A stretch of 11,785 bases of DNA, taken from NCBI GenBank assembly GCA_905197435.1, contig CAJJYX010000100.1, positions 1-11,785 on the forward strand, read 5' to 3'. Each line of letters starts with the position of its first letter. Within the stretch, counting starts at the first letter, position 1. Shown here one piece after another: positions 8,579 through 11,785 of the stretch. Origin of the DNA: an uncultured Bacteroides sp. GTDB taxonomy: Bacteria; Bacteroidota; Bacteroidia; Bacteroidales; Bacteroidaceae. A model generated the notes under the pieces. The model was not told where the DNA came from. It was given only the letters and a program-made list of their open reading frames with translations, and did no database searches. The position numbers were made by a program, and so were the translations under genes.

Positions 8579-8671
8579 AGTACTTTAATTAAAAGATTTA
8601 ATTTATTTTTAGAAAAGTATATTCTAATAGAGGTGGGTTGTTTTCCATAGTACACTTCCCTTTCTGTATTG

Positions 8672-8679
8672 CAAAGATA
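8672..8679 (-). promoter_or_regulatory. -7 box of the susC operon promoter
   Basis: On the minus strand this reads TATCTTTG, matching the Bacteroidota primary sigma -7 consensus TAnnTTTG. Transcription would start near 8665 and give a leader of nearly 90 nt before the susC ATG. I found no good TTTG -33 element at the usual distance upstream, which fits a promoter needing an activator. Confidence 0.6.
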
Positions 8680-8681
8680 GT

Positions 8682-8695
8682 GGGCAACTCTGCCC
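8682..8695. promoter_or_regulatory. Small dyad next to the susC -7 box
   Basis: GGGCA (8682-8686) and TGCCC (8691-8695) form a 5-bp inverted repeat around ACTC. It starts three bases upstream of the susC -7 box as read on the minus strand, between the -7 and -33 positions. It may be part of an operator, but a 5-bp dyad can arise by chance. Confidence 0.25.
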
Positions 8696-8912
8696 GTCCG
8701 GTTGGTGGGTAATGTGGATAAGTAAACTGATGTAAAATGTAAGTGATATATAATCAGTATATTAACTTCTTATTGCCAGGTAGTAAAGTAAAGATTGGAT
8801 GCTATGGAAGGAGAGCCGTGCAGACTGTTTTATTGCTCTTGGTGATAGAAGTGCTTTTTGATTTTCATGTACTTTTTAGGCTGGAAGTTGTTTATGTTTA
8901 GATAGATTAATT

Positions 8913-8920
8913 TATCTTTG
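8913..8920 (+). promoter_or_regulatory. -7 box of the regulator gene
   Basis: TATCTTTG matches TAnnTTTG. A TTG at 8888-8890 (22-nt spacer) or TTTA at 8891-8894 (18-nt spacer) could serve as an imperfect -33 element. The start of transcription would fall near 8927, leaving a leader of only about 20 nt before the ATG at 8948. Confidence 0.6.
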
Positions 8921-8947
8921 TGCTCTTAGCCTTATATAAATAATATT

Positions 8948-10663
8948 ATGAAAAGAAAAATCATAGCTTTACTATTTTTGCTGACGGGGTGTACCTTTCT
9001 GAATGCAGCACCTTACAGTGAGAAGATAGAGGAACTGTTGGTGCGCCTTGATTCTCTGATTGCAAAAAAAAATGCGTTAGCTATGCTTAAAGAGGCAAAG
9101 ATTGCCCAGTTACACAAGCTTCGAAAAGATGTGCGTACTTTGGAGGAAAGGTATTGGCTGAATAAAAACCTTTATGATGAGTATTGCGTCTATAATGCCG
9201 ATTCGGCAATGAATTATGTAGTAGACAATCTGGATATAGTATATAAGCAGAACGATAAGTGCCGACAGATGGAATGGAAGATAAAAAAGTCCTTTCTGCT
9301 GGCGGCCACCGGTTTGCTGAAAGAAGCCCAAGATGAATTAAACGGGGTTTCAGGCAATTCGCTTCCAAAAGAATTGTTAGTGGACTATTATGGACAAATG
9401 CTGTATCTGTATTCGCATTTCAACCAGTATACCGGTAGTGAAATGGGTACTTTACATGAGCATTATGCACAGTTGGAACGTGTTTACAAGGACTCCTTGA
9501 ATATGGTTCTTACTCCTGAAGACCCGTTGTTCTTGTGGTATAAGGGGCAGGTAGTGCAGGGTACGGACAGTATGTGTGTCTTTAAAGAACGGTTGCATAA
9601 GGGGATTCTTAATTCTACATTCGACACTCGACGTGATGCTATGAATGCTTATGTGCTGGCCTGTTTTTATCGTGAATCCGATGAGCAGGAAAATTATCTG
9701 ACTTACCTGATTTATTCTGCTATGGCCGATGTACGTATCTCCAATAAAGATATTGCTTCGTTGGAAGAACTGGCAGGGGGGCTTTTTTATTTGGGTGATA
9801 TTGATCATGCCTATGTCTACATGAGCTACTGCCTGCAGAATGCTTTGGCATATCGGAACCGGGTGAGGGTTGTGGGCATCTCTGCTGTGCAGGACACCAT
9901 TCACCAGATTTATCAGGAACGTAATCAGAAACAAGAAGCGCGATTGCGTATGTATTTGGTGTTGGTCAGTGTCTTGTCTTTGGTTTCGTTGTTTGCTTTC
10001 CTATATATCTACAAACAGATGAAGCGGTTGAGGCAGTCGCGTCGACAGTTGAATGAGGCAAACAATCGTTTGAATAAGCATGTGGAAGAACTTTCGAGGA
10101 TGCATGGGCAGGTAGCGGAAACGAATGTACAGCTTACTTCTTTAAATGAACAGTTGAGAGATACCAATAATCAGCTTTGTGAATCAAACTATGTGAAGGA
10201 AGAGTATATAGGTTATGTCTTTTCCATTTGTTCAGATTATATCAGCAAGTTAGATGAGTATCGGAAAAATATTAATCGTAAACTTAAGGCCAACCTGTTA
10301 GAGGATGTGAAAGCATTAACCGATACTCATTCTATGGCGCAAAATGAGCTGAAAGAGTTCTATCATAACTTTGATGCTATCTTTTTACATATTTATCCGG
10401 GTTTCGTGAATGACTTCAATGCTTTGCTCCATCCTGATGATCAGGTCATTTTAAAAGATGGGGAGTTGCTGAATACGGAATTGCGCATTTATGCTTTGGT
10501 CCGTTTAGGTATCACTGATAGTGTGAAGATTGCCGAATTTTTGCACTATTCACCCCAGACTGTTTATAATAATCGCTTGAAGACACGTAATAAGGCGATT
10601 ATTCCTAAGGAAGAGTTTGCCACCGCTGTGCGTTCTTTAGGCAGAGTACAGAAATTGACTTGA
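8948..10663 (+). CDS. SusR-like membrane-bound transcriptional regulator (DUF6377 type)
   Basis: The 571-residue product begins with a signal/anchor sequence (1-20). A helical, TPR-like sensor part of about 310 residues follows, probably periplasmic. Then comes one clear transmembrane helix (about 335-356, LVLVSVLSLVSLFAFLYIY), a coiled coil (about 357-412, rich in LNEANNRLNKHVEEL-like heptads with repeated LN/TN), and a cytoplasmic C-terminal part. The end (about 506-550, with LNTELRIYALVRLGITDSVKIAEFLHYSPQTVYNNR) looks like a helix-turn-helix in which KIAEFLHYSPQTVYNNRLKTR is the recognition region. There is no histidine kinase or receiver domain, so it is not a hybrid two-component system. 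This layout matches the SusR/DUF6377 regulators that sense a sugar in the periplasm and activate the neighbouring PUL. It is transcribed away from susC, as usual for such regulators. A Cys at 15 within LLTGC could also be read as a lipobox. Confidence 0.85.
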   Translation: MKRKIIALLFLLTGCTFLNAAPYSEKIEELLVRLDSLIAKKNALAMLKEAKIAQLHKLRKDVRTLEERYWLNKNLYDEYCVYNADSAMNYVVDNLDIVYKQNDKCRQMEWKIKKSFLLAATGLLKEAQDELNGVSGNSLPKELLVDYYGQMLYLYSHFNQYTGSEMGTLHEHYAQLERVYKDSLNMVLTPEDPLFLWYKGQVVQGTDSMCVFKERLHKGILNSTFDTRRDAMNAYVLACFYRESDEQENYLTYLIYSAMADVRISNKDIASLEELAGGLFYLGDIDHAYVYMSYCLQNALAYRNRVRVVGISAVQDTIHQIYQERNQKQEARLRMYLVLVSVLSLVSLFAFLYIYKQMKRLRQSRRQLNEANNRLNKHVEELSRMHGQVAETNVQLTSLNEQLRDTNNQLCESNYVKEEYIGYVFSICSDYISKLDEYRKNINRKLKANLLEDVKALTDTHSMAQNELKEFYHNFDAIFLHIYPGFVNDFNALLHPDDQVILKDGELLNTELRIYALVRLGITDSVKIAEFLHYSPQTVYNNRLKTRNKAIIPKEEFATAVRSLGRVQKLT

Positions 10664-10774
10664 TGGAAGCGTTAATTGTCAGCTATATAATACTTTCCCC
10701 TTCCTCCTCTTTTATTATTTTCGGAGACGTCCTATCCATAGTTATGTCGGTGCCACATCCTTTCCTCCCAAGTC

Positions 10775-10930
10775 CGTTTCCGCTTGTGGTTACTGCCGTT
10801 TCCACTTGGGGGAACCGGCGTTCCCGCTTGAGGAAACTGTCGTCCCCACTTGAGGAAACTGTCGTCTCCACTTGGGGGAACTGTCGTTCCCACGTGCGGA
10901 AACGGGCGTTCCCTATGGGTGGGGAACTGC
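10775..10930. repeat. Tandem array of about seven 22-bp palindromic units
   Basis: Units start at 10775, 10797, 10819, 10841, 10863, 10885 and 10907. The first six are exactly 22 bp apart; the last is 24 bp. Each unit opens with CGTYYCC, has a spacer close to RCTTGR, and closes with GGRAAC, so the arms GTYYCC and GGRAAC form an inverted repeat with a 6-nt loop (8 nt in the last unit). The closing arm of one unit can also pair with the opening arm of the next across 4 nt. The first unit is the most diverged, and the sixth has CACGTG at its centre. The array is GC-rich, unlike the AT-rich DNA to its right. It starts about 110 bp after the regulator stop and may act as its 3' end structure. Confidence 0.85.
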
Positions 10931-11104
10931 AATGTGCTTATTCTTAATATGGTAAGCATCTATATATTGGCGTTCCGTGGTGCCTTTTTCGAGTGTGGTG
11001 TAATAGATGGGAATCGGGCGATGGTAAAGGCGTAAAAACAAACTCCCTGTTTTCAGTTAATCTTTCTATCTCCTCCGAATAACATAATATATCGCTTAAG
11101 TTGT

Positions 11105-11128
11105 TGATAATCATCATATGATAATCAT
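11105..11128. repeat. Short direct repeat TGATAATCAT
   Basis: Two exact copies of TGATAATCAT occur at 11105-11114 and 11119-11128, 14 bp apart start to start. Each copy is partly palindromic. In AT-rich DNA this could be chance. Confidence 0.4.
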
Positions 11129-11393
11129 GGAAACAAGTATGATGTTCCCAAAATGTTCCAAAAAACATATTTTAATGGTGAGCTTGAATATGGTAAAAGG
11201 GGGGCAACGGCATTTAAATGGCTTTAAAAGTGAAATTTAGTGATAAAGACTTGTTAACACGGATTTAAGATTTGATTAATACATTTATGAGCGAATGACA
11301 GAATTTCAAATGTTATGGTGGAATGTCTCATAAACGTAAGATATTACGGATATTGTTCATTTTCTCTGTGACTTTTCACATCCATATTTTTTC

Positions 11394-11425
11394 TTCCCTA
11401 TTTTTGACTTTTCAAATTTAGGGAA
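11394..11425. repeat. Two-tier inverted repeat in AT-rich DNA
   Basis: TTCCCTA (11394-11400) pairs with TAGGGAA (11419-11425), and TTTGA (11403-11407) pairs with TCAAA (11412-11416) around a CTTT loop. Two mismatched bases lie on each side between the two stems. No T-tract follows on either strand, so it may be a protein-binding dyad rather than a terminator. Confidence 0.45.
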
Positions 11426-11539
11426 ATAAAAGAGTGAGTTAGTTACATATTCGATACTATTAAGTCGTGAGAATGTTAAAAGTGAGGCAGTTACTGATGA
11501 GAAAGCGAAATTTTGTATCGCTGTTTGGAAACAATACGT

Positions 11540-11547
11540 TATCTTTG
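11540..11547 (+). promoter_or_regulatory. -7 box of the toxin gene
   Basis: TATCTTTG matches TAnnTTTG and lies 19 bp before the ATG at 11567. TTTG at 11512-11515 is a possible -33 element but with a long 24-nt spacer; TTTG at 11524-11527 is too close. Confidence 0.5.
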
Positions 11548-11566
11548 TACCATAATTCAAAGCGAA

Positions 11567-11785
11567 ATGGGTATCAACAAACTTAAAGTGGTGTTGACAG
11601 AAGAAGCACAAGCCTTTTTGGATGCGCAGCCATTCAAGGCTCAAAAGAAGATATACTACAACATTTTCAAGGTTGAAGAAGGAGTGATGAAAGTTGCTTC
11701 AAGAAACTTGAAAATACCGAGATATGGGAGTTCCGCACTCTCTACAATGGTATTCTGCTATAGGCTTTTCTCCTTTTGGGACACT
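11567..11785 (+). pseudogene. RelE/HigB-like toxin gene with out-of-frame centre, cut by window edge
   Basis: From the ATG at 11567 the frame reads MGINKLKVVLTEEAQAFLDA and continues QPFKAQKKIYYNIFKVEEGV. This is the N-terminus of a RelE/HigB (Gp49-like) mRNA-cleaving toxin family known in Bacteroides. The conserved core FKKLENTEIWEFRTLYNGI is encoded at 11698-11754 but in another frame. An extra base at 11755 then restores the first frame, which continues CYRLFSFWDT to the window end. The first frame has no stop throughout, so a protein of at least 73 residues could be made, but with the core (residues about 45-63) replaced by unrelated residues. Toxin activity is therefore probably lost. 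In this family a HigA-like antitoxin gene usually follows; it would lie beyond the window. Family identity is recalled, and the frame changes are read directly. Confidence 0.75.

Larger units (their letters stand above)
8579..8947. promoter_or_regulatory. Divergent promoter region of regulator and PUL operon
   Basis: The 369 bp between the susC and regulator starts hold no gene. Each end carries a Bacteroidota -7 box TATCTTTG facing its own gene (8672-8679 on minus, 8913-8920 on plus). A short GGGCA/TGCCC dyad (8682-8695) lies directly upstream of the susC -7 box. The regulator probably acts in this region, but no clear longer repeat that would mark its operator was found by eye. Confidence 0.6.
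10664..11566. other. Long non-coding stretch between regulator and toxin gene
   Basis: About 900 bp contain no frame I trust. Open frames on both strands at 10660-10960 are by-products of the tandem repeats, and those further right are AT-rich without recognisable protein motifs. The visible content is the 22-bp palindromic array (10775-10930), a direct repeat of TGATAATCAT (11105-11114 and 11119-11128), a direct repeat of TGACTTTTCA (11369-11378 and 11405-11414), a dyad at 11394-11425, and the toxin promoter. Confidence 0.6.

Noticed and set aside
9087..9934. Antisense open frames opposite the regulator gene
   Set aside because: They overlap a clear full-length gene and encode no recognisable motifs.
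8948..10663. Hybrid two-component sensor (HTCS) for the regulator
   Set aside because: No histidine kinase H-box, ATPase domain or receiver domain is present; the protein is too short and has the SusR-like layout.
10660..10959. Open frames on both strands through the tandem repeat array
   Set aside because: They arise because the 22-bp palindromic units contain few stops in any frame. The products are low-complexity and have no family resemblance or promoter.
11143..11166. Near-repeat ATGTTCC(C/A)AAA in the gap
   Set aside because: Two short AT-rich copies are easily explained by chance in this composition.
10664..11566. CRISPR array at the 22-bp repeats
   Set aside because: The units abut directly with no unique spacers between them, and no cas genes are nearby.
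11357..11644. Minus-strand frame of 95 codons opposite the toxin start
   Set aside because: It overlaps the recognisable toxin N-terminus antisense and is AT-driven, with no motif.

Overview
The window looks like a Bacteroides-type chromosome (Bacteroidales). Three things support this: a SusC/SusD glycan-uptake operon, lipoprotein signals of the Bacteroides kind, and the Bacteroidota promoter -7 motif TAnnTTTG, found upstream of the regulator, of susC and of the toxin gene at the right edge. The core is a compact polysaccharide utilisation locus (PUL). A membrane-bound SusR-like regulator (8948-10663, +) faces a four-gene operon on the minus strand: susC-like TonB-dependent transporter (8578-5594), susD-like lipoprotein (5575-4049), GH30 glycosidase lipoprotein (4018-2513) and surface glycan-binding lipoprotein (2485-1154). 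Gaps inside the operon are only 18-30 bp. The GH30 resembles the endo-beta-1,6-glucanases (subfamily GH30_3), so the likely substrate is beta-1,6-glucan such as fungal or yeast cell-wall glucan or pustulan. The gene order recalls the B. thetaiotaomicron beta-1,6-glucan locus around BT3309-BT3314, but no GH3 beta-glucosidase is present here.

Left of the PUL (1-1153), a terminator hairpin ends the region, followed leftward by two gene pieces that meet head to head at about 803-817. One is the C-terminal two thirds of recO (minus strand). The other is the C-terminal part of a small membrane protein (plus strand). Both seem to lack their 5' ends, so this is probably a rearrangement breakpoint or a contig misjoin. 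The leftmost 289 bases hold no gene but several inverted repeats, including a perfect 16-bp hairpin and three copies of an 11-bp motif.

Right of the regulator (10664-11566), about 900 bases have no convincing gene. They hold an array of about seven 22-bp tandem units, each an internal palindrome, and then AT-rich DNA with a dyad. At the right edge a RelE/HigB-like toxin gene starts at 11567. Its middle has been read out of frame by two compensating indels, and it runs off the window.

Working model, inferred from family knowledge: the surface lipoproteins (glycan-binding protein, SusD-like, GH30) capture and cut the glucan, SusC imports the oligosaccharides with TonB energy, and the regulator senses a breakdown product in the periplasm and activates the operon from the shared 369-bp divergent promoter region. 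The final exo-glucosidase must be encoded elsewhere if the pathway is complete.
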